Source: Glycine soja
Taxonomy: Eukaryota; Streptophyta; Magnoliopsida; Fabales; Fabaceae
Direction of reading: 5' to 3'
Length of the DNA: 64,000 bases
Assembly: GCF_004193775.1 (NCBI RefSeq)
Contig: NC_041002.1
Span: 13,567,472 to 13,631,471, forward strand
The notes beneath the pieces were generated by a model, which saw only the letters and a program-made list of their open reading frames with translations, made no database searches and was not told the origin of the DNA. This document shows positions 33,771 through 45,123 of this stretch, one piece after another (the stretch's first letter is position 1; each line of letters begins with the position of its first letter). The translations under genes were made by a program, and so were the position numbers.

Positions 33771-34639
33771 AATCAAACTTAGGATGTTAGGGAACTTTGT
33801 AATTTTACTTTACTTAATTAGTTGACTAGCTTCCTTTACATTTTTTACAATTCATGTTTCCTTTTAACATTGAATATTATTTATTCATAGTTATTAATAA
33901 ATTATTTATTGATAGTTATCAATTCATTTTTTACAATTCATAGTTTACTACCTAGCATTTTGCTAAAAACTGTTTCAAAGTAGAATGCAAATGATATATG
34001 TTGTGTTGTGTGGTTTGATTTGAAATTTGCAAGTTAATTTTTGGTTTATTGAAAAAACAGACAGTGTATTAAAAAAATCTTTGTTAGTTAACATCGGTTT
34101 TTGGAAAAATCGATGTTGTTTGTGTATATTAACATCAATTTTTTAAAAAAACCGATGTTAACTTTCAACAACGTTAACATCAATTTTTGTTAAAAAAACG
34201 ATGTTAACTTCCAAGAATCTTAACATCGTTTTCTACAAAAATTGATGTTAACGTATGAGTTAACATCAGTTTTTGAGTAAAACTGATGTTAACTTCCAAA
34301 AGTTAACATCGGTTTTTGTACAAAACTGATGTTGACGTATCAGTTAACATCAATATTATATAAAATCGATGTGAACATTGACATTTAACATCAGTTTTTA
34401 ACTAAAACCAATGTTAAGTGTCAACGCTGTTATGCACATTGATACATTTTTTTCGTGTAATTCTTACTATATTACATCGGTTATTTAAATAACCGATGTT
34501 GTCAATTTTACGTTAACATCGGTTTTAAGAAACCGATGTTAATGATAATACTTTTCAACATCAGTACTTTCAACGTCGGTTAATAACCAATGTTAAAAGT
34601 CATAAATAATCGATGTAAAAAATGTATTTTCTAGTAGTG
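32645..34639 (+). mobile_element. CACTA transposon 3' half, plus orientation
   Basis: It starts abruptly inside the element gene (DDPLYMMTLTIP) and runs through the Ulp1-like exons to a subterminal array (34085-34630) and the tip TTTTCTAGTAGTG, reverse complement CACTACTAGAAAA. It is the same family as 20920-25333 but in mirror orientation. The 5' half is absent, and CTA follows the tip. Confidence 0.8.
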
Positions 34640-36212
34640 CTATATGCCTTTCTATTTCTTTGTATTTCAGACTTCATGACTTTGGTTATTTAGGCTTTGG
34701 TACATTTTTAGCACTATATTCAATTATGGTACTTTACTTTATTTGCTTTAAGGACATGATACTTTCAATTTGAATGGTTTTTTTCTGCTCCTTCCTTGTT
34801 ATGGTACTTCCTTGTTTTTGTTGTTGCCTCTCCTAGATTTCATGAAATTGCAAATTGGTTTTCAATCACATGAAAAGAAGAATCTTTCAGTCCTCTTGCT
34901 ACACCCTGTTCGAATGCCAAACATAGAAAATTATTAATTTGATATGAATCATAGTTCTTAGCCTAATGATTAGTCTCGAGGGCAATCATGGTTAAAAATG
35001 TGAAGGGAGAATGTCCAACATGTTACATTTGTAGGATAACATTAATGGTAAGTAGTTAATTAAGTCACTCACCTAAATGATAAATATTTATTTATGTATG
35101 TTGATTAGTCACTTTCCATTCCTATATCTTCTACTAAGATTGTATCAGATGATTGTTTAACTAAAATATGTTACTCCTACCATGGCAAGCTAGTCACAGT
35201 TCTCGAATTAATCATTCATTTTTCAAAAACTAAACCTAGGTAGTTTAAACATAGGTAAGACAAAATATAAATAGTCACATATAATTTATAAAAGTATAAC
35301 CAATAAAATAAAAAAGCTGGCAGCTAAAATCTTGATCGAATGGTTCACAGTTTACACACATGGACCCCATTTATGGGTCTCGTTTATGAAATCATAAGTC
35401 AACTCACAAGAAACTAATATCAGAAGAAACTCATGAACTGAAGGCAACTTCTCGTTGACTACTTGACTAAAAACAATCCCCCTAATACATGCACACTACT
35501 GAAGAGTCTGGGTAGTGAGATTTATCGACTTAGAAGGCAAACCATGTGTCCATAGAAAGTTTAAAAAACACTAAAATTACATATTGATGACATTCATCAA
35601 GAAAATCAATTGAAAGCCAAGGTCTTGAATTCTAATGTATGTAAAATTTCTCAAGAAAGAGAATCATATAGAAAAAATACTCAGCTAACAGGGAGAAATG
35701 CACAACAAAACAACAAATGAACTAACTATTATCGGGTGAATAGAGAAGAAGACAGTGAATCAAGGAAACTAACAATCACAGAGACATAAATGGATGTCCG
35801 ATTTCAATTGTTGTAATGCAATTACAAGCTCTTTGTACCCCTATTATAAAACTATACCCGTTTTCTTAAAATAAAATAGAGGACAACATTTTGATTTACT
35901 ATATAGTTGGTAACTGATCAACAAGTTTTGAAGGAACCATTTAATTAATAAAGCAAGGAAAGAAAAAGGAAATAGAAGTGACAAAGCAACTAGTATCCTA
36001 TGGTAGTTATAGGTTTGATTTTGCTTAGATGAAGCAGCACCATTGTTGACGAACAAACTAGCCAAGCTACCTGCACTCTGCACACCACTCTCTAGTCCAC
36101 ATCTTCCCTTGTCTCAACCAACCCAACTGGTTAAAAAATTAACAAACAATCTCACTTCCTTTCTAACATGTTCTTTTACCATTTCTTTTGCCTGTTTTTA
36201 AATTTTTCCCAG
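34640..36212. other. AT-rich DNA without recognised gene
   Basis: Nothing recognised. Confidence 0.3.
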
Positions 36213-36664
36213 ATTTATGTTGGGTGTGATGAAGCATATAGATTAAACCCATCTGGGAATATTAACATACCACTGGAGGCCACTGATTTTTCCTGTAGTG
36301 GACCATGCCTAACTAAAACACACCTAGTGCTGAATTGCATTGATAACATACTATCTAATTTCTTATTCTACAACAAATGGGATATGCACTAAATGTTGGC
36401 TCCAGCTACTCATGACAATGAGGTCAGGATGCTAGTTTAACTACTTTCCACGGACACTTATATTTTATCTTCATATCCTCTTTTCCATGTTTTTTTTATA
36501 TAAATTTTGATGCTTTAACAAAATATAAGTTGTGTGTAGGGAACTTCAATTTGGCAGAGTACATCGAAGGGGAGACAAATCGTGCTCCCAAGTTATCAAT
36601 CAGGAATCTCTTCGTCCTGGCAGTAGCAACAATTTATGCAATGCGATTTAAAGTTATAAGTTGC
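36213..36664 (+). pseudogene. Fragment of an unidentified Cys-containing secreted-type protein
   Basis: Two blocks appear to be consecutive exons: 36213-36390 (IYVGCDEAYRLNPSGNINIP, CSGPCLTKTHLVLNCIDN) and, after an AT-rich intron, 36540-36664 (GNFNLAEYIEGETNRAPKLS, NLFVLAVATIYAM, then stop). The end is hydrophobic, as in GPI-anchored or membrane-tethered proteins, and the first part has paired cysteines. A stop after NKWDMH breaks the first exon. I do not recognise the family with certainty. Confidence 0.35.
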
Positions 36665-37254
36665 AAGTAACAAATGCTCAATGGACTTGATTACAAATTT
36701 TAACTAGATAGTGATAGGTTCCTACTTTCTTGTAACGTGCATCATTATTATTGTCTAAGCTAACAATGGGGATAAAAAATTAAACAAAATCAATTTACTA
36801 AACCATTCCAAATTTTGAGGTACAGTAGTCGATCTAAAGATGTTCATATATCTAGGTTGGGTTGCAGCAAACCAAAGTAGTAATAGATTCCTTGAAAAAT
36901 CAAACTCTTAACAGAAACAAACTTGAAGATGTTTGCTAACTAAACTAGAAATGAAAAAAAGACGAAGCTTACATTAAACCCAATAGTGACAATGGCAACG
37001 AGACTGGATGTAAGATCAGTGACAATGGCGCGGAGACTTGAAGTTTCCTCGTACCTCAGGTCACCATGAAATGTACCTAGGGTTAACCAAAACGACATAG
37101 CTAAGTTACAATGAAGATATGAAGCTTAGACGAAATGTACCTAGGTAAGTTGGCGATGGACAACAAAAAGCGTGATGGAGAACACGAGAGGTTACACGGA
37201 GAAGAAGAGAGCGCGAGCAAAATAGGTCGCGTATGACATAATTTAAACTATATG
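36665..37254. other. Unassigned DNA
   Basis: No conserved gene is recognised between the preceding fragment and the CACTA terminal region. Confidence 0.3.
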
Positions 37255-37636
37255 TCCAACATCGGTTTCCATTACAAAACCAATGTTAACAAAATGATGT
37301 TAACATTAACATCGGTTTTCTTCAAGAAACCGATGTTAACTGGTCATACGTTAACATCGGTTTTCAAAAAATCGATGTTAACGAACATAGGTTAACATCG
37401 GTTTTCTTCAAACCCGATGTTAACGAAGAAACATTAACGTCGATTTTTCCAAAATTGATGTTAACAAATTAATGTTAACATCGGTTTTACAAGAACTGAT
37501 GTTGACGTCACTTCGTTAACATCGGATTTTAAGAAAACCGATGTTAACAAATGCACATTATTTACAATTATGCCACGCGTTTATGTTAACATCGGTTTTG
37601 ACAAAACCGATGTTAAATCTAGTTTTTGTAGTAGTG
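37255..37636 (+). repeat. CACTA terminal region (third end)
   Basis: Subterminal TTAACATCGGTTTT/AAAACCGATGTTAA pairs end in TTTTTGTAGTAGTG, reverse complement CACTACTACAAAAA. The orientation matches the end at 34639, but tip and repeats differ, so it belongs to a separate element. TTT follows the tip. Its left partner is not identified. Confidence 0.75.
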
Positions 37637-37639
37637 TTT

Positions 37640-38320
37640 AACTGTGTAATCGATTACCAAAATGCTGTAATCGATTACTAGTGAAAGAATTTCAGAAAAT
37701 ATTTTAAAAAGACACATTTCTTCAAAATTGTTTTTGAATAGCCATCAAAGAGCTTGTCTTGACTTCGAAAATATTCAGAGATTTTTCAAAATAGAACCTA
37801 ATTGTCAAATTCTCTCAAAAACTACTACTTGACCAAACAATTGCAAATCAATTAAGATTTCTTCTTAGATCTTCAATTTGTATCATCTGCTCAAAAGGAG
37901 AGAAATCTTTTTTGTATATCTTATAAACATAGTTGTAATCAAGAGACTATTCGTCTCTTGGCTTATGAGAATCTTGAACACAAGGGTGAGGGATCCCAAG
38001 GTGTGTTCAAAGGTTGTAAAGAGTTTACAAAGATAGTGAAAAATCTCAAGTGGATTGCTTGAGGAATGGATATAGGCACGAGAAGTGGCCGAACCAGGAT
38101 AAAATGAGTTTGCAATTCTCTCTTTCCTTATCTCGGTTTTTTTATTGCACTTATTTTGTCTTGCATAATTGAAGAACATTATCGAATTAATTGCTTCTTC
38201 ATCTTTTATATTCTGAACCTATCACAAATATTTTTAAAAAGGTATTAAAACTTGTTAATCGAATAATTCTTTAAAACTTAATTCAGCCCCCCCTCCTCTT
38301 AAGTTATTGAAGCCACTTTT
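37640..38320 (+). mobile_element. Copia-type LTR remnant
   Basis: The stretch carries the two GTAATCGATTAC palindromes, GGATTGCTTGAGGAATGGAT, TAGGCACGAGAAGTGGCCGA and ACCAGGATAAA, then ends with the C-rich AATTCAGCCCCCCCTCC. This order is familiar from legume copia LTR 3' parts. No coding region follows in register. Confidence 0.5.
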
Positions 38321-38679
38321 TCAACACCAATGCCCAAGGTGGAAGGCATTGACAAATGCGTTAAAAGAAAAAGAGATGAAAGAAAATGAGTTGAGAGAAA
38401 ATGGGAAAAAGAAAATGAAATGAGAGAAAAAGATATTTAAGAGAAAGAAATGAAAGAAAAAAATATTTGAGAAAGAGAAATAACTGAAAAAAAGAGTAAA
38501 AAAGAAAGAGCAAAAGATAAAGAGAAACATGATTGCTCTTATTTTTATTCTAACCCATTGTTCGATTGTCATAATAATCTTGTGAAAGGATTTGAAGAAT
38601 TGTTCCAAAAGGTGGAAAGTAAAGCATAAAATGAATATCAACTTGAGTTTTCAAAGACACTTGATGTTGCAACCAAGTG

Positions 38680-39085
38680 GCATTGTCCTTTCCAATTGGT
38701 TGAAAAGATCAATGATACTGCTTATAACCTTCAGTTTCATGGTAAGTGTCAAGTCAATGTCAATTTTATGGATGTTGACTTCACTTTGTTTCATGTAGAT
38801 GATGAACTCAATTTGAGGACAACTCATTTTGAAGAGGGAGGGAATGATATGATCCAACAAGGGTCCAATGACTTGAAATATCTTTTACAATGGATGAAAG
38901 ACCCAATGACCAAAGTAAGACTGAAAAGAACTAAGAAGTCTTTCCAAAGCCTAGTCATGCAAGTGCCTAAACCAATAATTCTCTTATTTGTACAACTTGA
39001 AGATAAATTCAATAAACTTAAAGATAATAATTTGAATAGTACAATGAGACCAAAAGTTTATACTCATGATGTAATTATGGGATGA
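38680..39085 (+). pseudogene. Gypsy integrase C-terminal fragment
   Basis: CPFQLVEKINDTAYNLQF leads to NVNFMDVDFTLFHVDDELNL, RTTHFEEGGND and DPMTKVRLKRTKKSFQSLVM. This is the C-terminal region of chromodomain-type gypsy polyproteins (GPFQVLERINDNAYKL... DLRTNPFEEGEND... PMTRARAKR). The catalytic core is absent. Confidence 0.75.
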
Positions 39086-39895
39086 AGTTTATTTGGATGG
39101 ATTATATAGCTTTTGATCTAAAGAACTAATTAAGGCTCATTTTCTAATTTTCCTTTCATTTTCGTATTTTATTTTCATGTAATAAGTTTAGATGGTTGTT
39201 GACATCTTTTAGGTAAGTTTCCATGTTTTAAGGCTTCTCAAGTTATTATAGTGGTTAGTGGGGTTTTATTGCTAGTAGATATTTAATATTAGTGGTAATT
39301 TAATTCTAAGGAACCCTAACCTATAAATAGTAGAAACTTTGTAGCCTTGAAGGAGATTTGAGTCTAAATAAAAGTTTGAGTTTTTTCCATTTTATGAGAG
39401 TTTCCCTTTGATTCTTGGGTAAAGAACTGAATCTGATCTTATTGATTATGGTGATCAAATCTATGACTTATCACTTACCTTCTCGCCTATTTCTTAAGTG
39501 TAACATCAATATTTTTTTAAAATGGAAACTAAACCAATTTCTAAGTCTGAAAACTTCAAGGCGATCCGTGTCATTTCCGTGTTCATATCCGTTTTATAAA
39601 TACACGCGTTCTAGTAAAAATAAACTCATGCCCCTACAGTAATACAGTTCATGTATTGACCTATTGGGGGAAGAAGTCACTACATGATTCTTTTTATTAA
39701 TCCTTTTCATTGAAAGGCGAAACAAAATAAACTTGGTGCCTTTTTATTAAAGACCGAACCATTTCTTTCTTATTTCCCTCTATTCTGTTTTCTATTCTCT
39801 TCCCCTCTTTCTCTTTTTTTTTTGTTTCTCTTTCCCACTTAAGTTCTATATGATAATGTTGACAACTGTATACATTTTGTTAAAGAGCTTAATAT
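39086..39895 (+). other. Probable gypsy 3' end and LTR remnant
   Basis: The sequence after the integrase fragment (aaccctaacctataaatag, then tttatgagagtttccctttg) looks like an LTR with a TATA box and R region. Boundaries are not visible. Confidence 0.4.
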
Positions 39896-40264
39896 GGTCG
39901 ACCTTCCGGTCTAGATGTCTTGTTTTTGGTCACTCACACAAATAGGAAAGGTTGTTGGGTTGATGATTGTGCTCGCGATACATATGTAAGTTATTCGTAC
40001 ATAATTATTTGTTAGTGCAATTACAACGTTTAACATAGATTTCTAACTATTTTCCTATATTGTAATTAACCAGGAAAAATACCATGAGGGTTTGCGGTCG
40101 ACTCAAACACAGATGGTTGAAGCAACTGCAAGATTAGTTGAAGCAAATCAAAGGTATCCACTAATGGAGGAGCAAATGCGGTTGATGCAACAACAATTAC
40201 AAATGGTTTTGGACAATCGAACTGGAGGCAACTCGACGGGTACTAGTCAAGTGAACCCTCTTTA
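39896..40264 (+). pseudogene. Plant transposase (Ptta/En/Spm type) C-terminus
   Basis: Two exons read RPSGLDVLFLVTHTNRKGCW and VDDCARDTY, then after an intron EKYHEGLRSTQTQMVEATAR, MEEQMRLMQQQLQMVLDN and a terminal GTSQVNPL. The HTNRKG motif and the Gln-rich coiled tail resemble the PF03004-type plant transposase end. Upstream parts are missing. Confidence 0.6.
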
Positions 40265-40575
40265 AGCTAAGGACTTGGATGCCCAACCACTAGATGACGA
40301 GAGCCCCCAGCACGTCAACGTTAGTGTCATTAGCTGATTCCTTTTAAGTTTACTATTTAGTCTTTTTTTTTTGGTATATTGACTTTTTAGGTCCATCACT
40401 TTTGTGTAAACTATCAGATGGGTATATAACTTAGGAAGTTTAAGGAAGTTTCATTTACTTCTTTGTTATATCTAGTTTTGTGTAAATTAACTTAATAGAA
40501 GGATATATAACTTAGGAAGTTGAGTTTTTTCTTATGTCCTTTTTTGTATCAACAGATGGGTAGATACTTAGTTTT

Positions 40576-40745
40576 CACTACTAAAAAAGATTATTTTTTA
40601 CGACGCCAGTTGTCATAGACCCGTCTTAGAAAGCATACCCGTCTTAAAATTATTTTTTTAAGGAAGTTTTCACTACTAAAAAGTTTCAACGACAATTATC
40701 ATAGACCCATCTTAGAAAGCATACCAATAACATTTTTGTAAATAT
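40576..40745 (+). repeat. Duplicated CACTA left tip
   Basis: AGTTTTCACTACTAAAAA occurs at 40571-40588 and again at 40666-40683, each followed by an ACGAC... block with TCATAGACCC and TCTTAGAAAGCATACC. The left terminus is thus tandemly duplicated over 95 bp, including the flanking TTT. Confidence 0.8.
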
Positions 40746-40835
40746 TGAGATTTAAAATAAAGGCATGAGTTGTTCTAGGATGGTTATTTATAAAACCGTG
40801 TTATAATATATTTGTTTGGAGGCATACAAGGAAGG

Positions 40836-41929
40836 GTAAAATCACCAAATTGGGTCCCTTTTACAAATTAATTACCAAAATGGGTCTGTTTCATTTTTAT
40901 TTACCAAGGGGATCTGTTATTTTACTACAAAGCGCGTACCTGAGGGGCGCGTTCCACCAGAACGCGACACGTGGCGTGACTTGACAAGACGATGGGACAG
41001 AGGTGGAAGTGGTGGCCTGCCAGGCGCGACCACTAGTGGTGGCCTGCCAGGCGCGACCACTAGTGGTGGCCTGCCAGGCGCTACCAGTAGTGGTGGGGCC
41101 CCAGGTGCGACCACTAATGGTAGCCTGCCAGGCGCGTCCACTAGTGGTGGGTCCCAGGCACGTCCCTCTTCCCTATAAAACCTCTTCCCCTTCGTTTCAT
41201 TTTCACACAAAAACGTTGAAGTGAACTGAGTTGAAACGTGTTGAAGCGCTTTATACCAGTTAGAAATTTTGCTCAAAACTAGTAAATATTTTTTATCTTC
41301 AATATATTATAGCGTTAATTAATATTTATTTTGTTGATGATAATAATGATTATATTTTGTAGGTGCATAAACAAATTGACACGAACTATAAAATGAAATA
41401 GTAATTTTGTTTATATTTTTTGTGTGATAATTAGTAATTTTTGGTAACTTAATAATTTAATTTTTGGTTATAATTATGTTATATTTGTTTGTTGATGACA
41501 ATAATTATTTATTGTAGTAGCTTTTATGTCTAGCACATTATTATTATTATTAGTTAAGCTCATAATTATTGATGTTGTTGGTATATTTTTTTAATAGCCA
41601 AAATTTATACATAGACATTAAAAATAAATGCCGATTGTTTTGCGTCATAAGTGTGCGAAGTAGGAAATTGTTGTGACAGTAATTTAATTTATCTAGAGTA
41701 ATTCTAACCGATATAAAGCGCTTTAACACGTTTTAACTCAGCTCACTTCAACGTTTTTGTGTGAAAATGAAACGGAGGGGAAGAGGTTTTATAGGGAAGA
41801 GGGACGTGCCTAGGCCCACCACTAGTGGACGCGCCTGGGTCCCACCACTACTGATAGCGCCTGGCAGGCCACCACTTCCACCCCTGTCCCATCGTCCTGT
41901 CAAGTCACGCAATTTGGTGATTTTGCCGG
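40836..41929. mobile_element. Mutator-like fold-back element
   Basis: Flanked by CAAGGAAGG (40827-40835 and 41930-41938), a 9-bp duplication that may extend to 11 bp, as expected for Mutator-like elements. The ends are inverted: GTAAAATCACCAAATTG on the left against CCGGCAAAATCACCAAATTG reversed from the right. The inverted arms continue for over 200 bp through GACTTGACAAGACGATGGGA, the CACTAGTGG-rich block and CCCTATAAAACCTCTTCC. The right arm lacks about 115 bp near its tip. The left arm carries a 27-bp tandem repeat (41009-41165). There is no transposase. Confidence 0.75.
41009..41165 (+). repeat. 27-bp tandem repeat in the left arm
   Basis: About five and a half units of GGTGGCCTGCCAGGCGCGAC plus CACTAGT; later units are diverged. 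Being a multiple of three, the array gives repetitive open frames on both strands, which are not genes. Confidence 0.85.
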
Positions 41930-42064
41930 CAAGGAAGGGTTTTGTATAGGACCATCTTTGTTTTTAAAGGTTAGGGAAATAAAAGTAATGACTGCTCCCT
42001 ATTTCTCGTCTTTTCGTAGCTATTATACTCATGAACCCTAACTCTAAACCACCAAACTGCAGCC

Positions 42065-42606
42065 ATGGATATGTCGCAATCATTGTGGGCTCTGTTCTCG
42101 GCTTGGCGTTGCTGCTGTTGCGTGTCTGAGGCGGCGGCGGAGACAGTCAGCAAAGCCGCGAAGCCAGTGGTGGCTGCGCTGGCGGAGGCGGGGACGTCAT
42201 CGTCAAAGGAGGGACGGGAATCTAGTTCGTCGTTGTCGGTGTCACCGATTCTGGCATCGTTGCTGGGGCTGAACAGGATCAAGACGAGATCGGGGCCGCT
42301 GCCGCAGGAGAGCTTCTTCGGATTCAGGGGCGAGAAAGGGACGGCGGTGCTCGGCGGCAACAACCTCTCCCGGCCGGGTGTCGGTGCCCGCGCTGGCGGT
42401 GGGAAGAAGAAGTAGGTGGGGAACCAGAGCAGGGTGGGGTTTCATGAGGATTCCGTCGGCGGTGCCGCCGCCACCGGAGGTTGGGGCGATAAGGGGAGCA
42501 ATTCCGATAGCGTGTCGACGTCAGGGAGCTTGCCATCGCGGGAGCAGAGTCCGGTTGTGTTGCCGCCATCGCGGTTGCAGAACGGAGAATCATCATCGGA
42601 AGCTGC
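42065..42606 (+). pseudogene. GC-rich first exon of an unidentified plant gene
   Basis: An ATG in good context opens MDMSQSLWALFSAWRCCCCV, then a Ser/Ala-rich region (EAGTSSSKEGRESSSSLSVS) and LLGLNRIKTRSGPLPQESFF. The frame meets a TAG at 42413 but stays open afterwards (GNQSRVGFHEDSVGG, GSLPSREQSPVVLPPSRLQN) to a splice donor AG|GTATAA at 42606. About 180 codons in one register with a single stop suggest a real exon with one nonsense change. GC content and CpG are far above the neighbours. Family not recognised. Confidence 0.45.
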
Positions 42607-43131
42607 AGGTATAATTGTAACTCTGTGTATGTGCGGATTTTGTAATGATTCTGATTGTGTTGTTTTGATTGGTTTTATAATTAGTTAAGTAAAGGATCAT
42701 TGATTGAATAGTTTTATTAGGATTTTGGTGGAATAGTGTTATTAAGTGCCCATAAGGGCTAAGGCCATTGCTATACTTAAGACTATATTTATATGCTTTA
42801 GAAGAATGGCTTGGTGTCATTTTGTTTTAATTAGAAGTTTAAAGAATGAGGATGAGGGGTTCTGCTGAGTGTAGTTCTTATTTCAATTTTAGTACTGTCA
42901 GAATTGGAGTTGACTAAACTGTTATTCTCGTGTTTGGCATGAGTAAAGATCTGAGGGATAAAATTGTAATTGAATTTTAGTTTATAAGTATTAAGAATTC
43001 AAAACTATTATCAGTAATGTTTTCAATAGAGCTTGGGTGGGATATGCCTTTGGTGGTGATGAGGTACTGGCTAGATGTCAATACCTTATTTCTTGTATAC
43101 CTTATTTAATGATTATGTTTCACCAAGGTTG

Positions 43132-43262
43132 ACTACAGCTTGCAGTGAATTAGGTTATTGTTCATATGAAGCAGATGAGAATCGAGAATTCTTATTCAAA
43201 CCCTTTGTAAATGTATATTTTGGTGCTGCTTATATTAAATGGCTGTCAAACTTTGAGAACAA
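43132..43262 (+). pseudogene. SLT-type lytic-transglycosylase-like gene, single exon
   Basis: SELGYCSYEADENREFLF and KPFVNVYFGAAYIKWLSNFE match a conserved plant protein with a bacterial-type SLT (lysozyme-like) domain (ELGYRSYEVDGNPEFLYKPF...). The exon ends at a good donor (AA|GTAAGT). The flanking exons with the catalytic Glu region (AELESDRQP) and the ERSEEFVVRAYNGG block are not found nearby. It is a captured or relict exon. Confidence 0.65.
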
Positions 43263-43692
43263 GTAAGTCACGTGTACTTCACATGATGAATGTATACAAT
43301 GTATATTTTGGTGCCGAAGCGGACCCTCCTCAAAACTCTATCACAAGGTGTCAAATTAAATAAATGATGGAATGAAATGTTCCGTGGTTCTGAGTAGAAT
43401 TAAATATATTGAAATCAATGCTCTCTTTTGGTTATAATTGTTTATCTGCTTAGTTTCTTTGAAGAATAACTTATTCGTAAATGGATGGAGGAAATATGTT
43501 AAATTGCATTATTAAATCTTAATAAATTTAATTAGAACGGATTGACAATATAAACTATAAATATAAATAATTAAATCGATGATGACATATGTAAAATTAC
43601 AGTATTGAATCTTTTATATACCATTTTTAATGAATTTAATTATAATAATATAAAAACAATTTATTATTATGCTATATAACATAGTAATAAAT

Positions 43693-44193
43693 CTACACAA
43701 TGGGGAGGACGCTTTTTGGTCTGTCAATACCCGCCAATTCAGAACGGTCATTGTCCTCAATGACAAGGAACATGCTGGAAGAGAAGGATCGGTATCCAAC
43801 GGTGCACAAGTATTGTGGATTTTGGACGCTTGAGCTGATTGATGAGAATCGAAGAGGCCAGTGTGCGGACCAGCTGTGCAAGTGGGTTTGGAAGTTGTGT
43901 ATATAGGTGACGTGGCTTGTGTTTAAGTGGCTTTGAAGGGCGGTGGTGGGCTCAATACTCCAAGTTGATGTTGGGAGGCACTCAGAAGCTAAAGTAGATG
44001 TTTCTTCTTCATTTGTAGTAAGCACACTTTCTTCAGCTACGCTCTCAGAAGAGAATGGGTGGTGGTCCGACATAACATCGTAGAAGGAAGACATGGAAAA
44101 CGGGATGAATGCACGCGGAATCTGGTAAGTGTAACACATACTCGACCTTTCCTTTTCTTGTGAATCTGAAATGAACCATGATAATGGCGGCAT
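43693..44193 (-). other. Unidentified 166-codon open frame
   Basis: The minus strand is open from MPPLSWFISDSQEKERSSMC to DRPKSVLPIV, Ser/Thr/His-rich, with no known motif. The plus strand over the same DNA also has a plausible 68-codon frame (LSSMTRNMLEEKDRYPTVHK, YCGFWTLELIDENRRGQC). One of them may be a gene fragment; neither is identified. Confidence 0.2.
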
Positions 44194-44971
44194 GGACTTA
44201 AAAGATTATTTTTAATAAATATGTTTTATTCTATCCTTTTGTTAATTTCTTAATTCACATGTTTAAGTTTTTATGGAAATAAATTTGAAATAATTGTTGT
44301 TATTTTGAAGATACAAAATTATAATTTATTTTATTGTTTGTTTTGTTCTCTGATGTTATTTTAAATTTTTTATCATTTAAGTATTTAATAATTTTAATTT
44401 TTACTTTATAGTAGATGGATTTAATTGTAATATACTTATCAAATAGAGGAGGGGGTTTGTGTAATGTGTCAAAATCTGCAATAAGGGTATTCATGCCAAT
44501 TTAATACAAAAAAATAAAGGTTGGTACGGTGGGTATTATGTGTTGCGTACTTGCAAAAACAGGAGAGATTTTTGGTAGATTTTAGAAATACAGGGGGTCT
44601 TGTGTAAGAATTGCAAATAGAAGGGAGGTTAGAATATTTTTCTTTATTATTCAAACTTTTTTTGTCGTCTAATCATAGCATGGGGTCTAGAGTTCAAGGC
44701 ATTCTAAAAGGAAATGTTAACTTTCATATTCTATTGACTATAATTGTTTTTTAAATTACAGTTTTTTCATGTGACATTATACCATTGGTTTTTCCATTAA
44801 AAATGCTATCAGAATTTGCCATCACCCACCCTATGTGGTTATCCTCTTTTGCCAATTTCTTTTCCACATTGACCCTTACCCAAGCCTCAATTCTGGCTTC
44901 CATCCCTTCTAATTTCCTCTTGATTTGCCCTCTTTTTCCTTTCTTTCCTTTTTCACTTCTTCATTTTGCAG

Positions 44972-45033
44972 ATTGAACCAATTCCAAGTGGAAATCTGCC
45001 TCCTGGTTTTGATCCAAGTACTTGCCGCAGTGT
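44972..45033 (+). pseudogene. UBP1-type RNA-binding protein exon
   Basis: The exon reads [20 protein letters not shown] + V between a cag acceptor and a GTGAG donor. This is the invariant block just before the first RRM of plant oligouridylate-binding protein UBP1, a stress-granule and pre-mRNA-binding protein. No RRM exon follows, so it is an isolated fragment. Confidence 0.8.
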
Positions 45034-45123
45034 GTGAGTGTTTGCCCAAACATTTTTTTTTTGCCTTTTACTCCTATTTTATCTCCCATTTTTTTGTTTG
45101 TTTCATGATTGTGATTGTGTGCA

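Noticed and set aside
35511..35518. GGGTAGTG followed by AGA, which would match the AGA flank of the CACTA tip at 20920
   Set aside because: The sequence inside it (CACTACCCAGACTC reversed) does not resemble the tip, and no subterminal repeats adjoin it.
40917..41276. 119-codon Pro-rich open frame
   Set aside because: It is produced by the 27-bp tandem repeat in the Mutator-like arm; both strands are open for the same reason.
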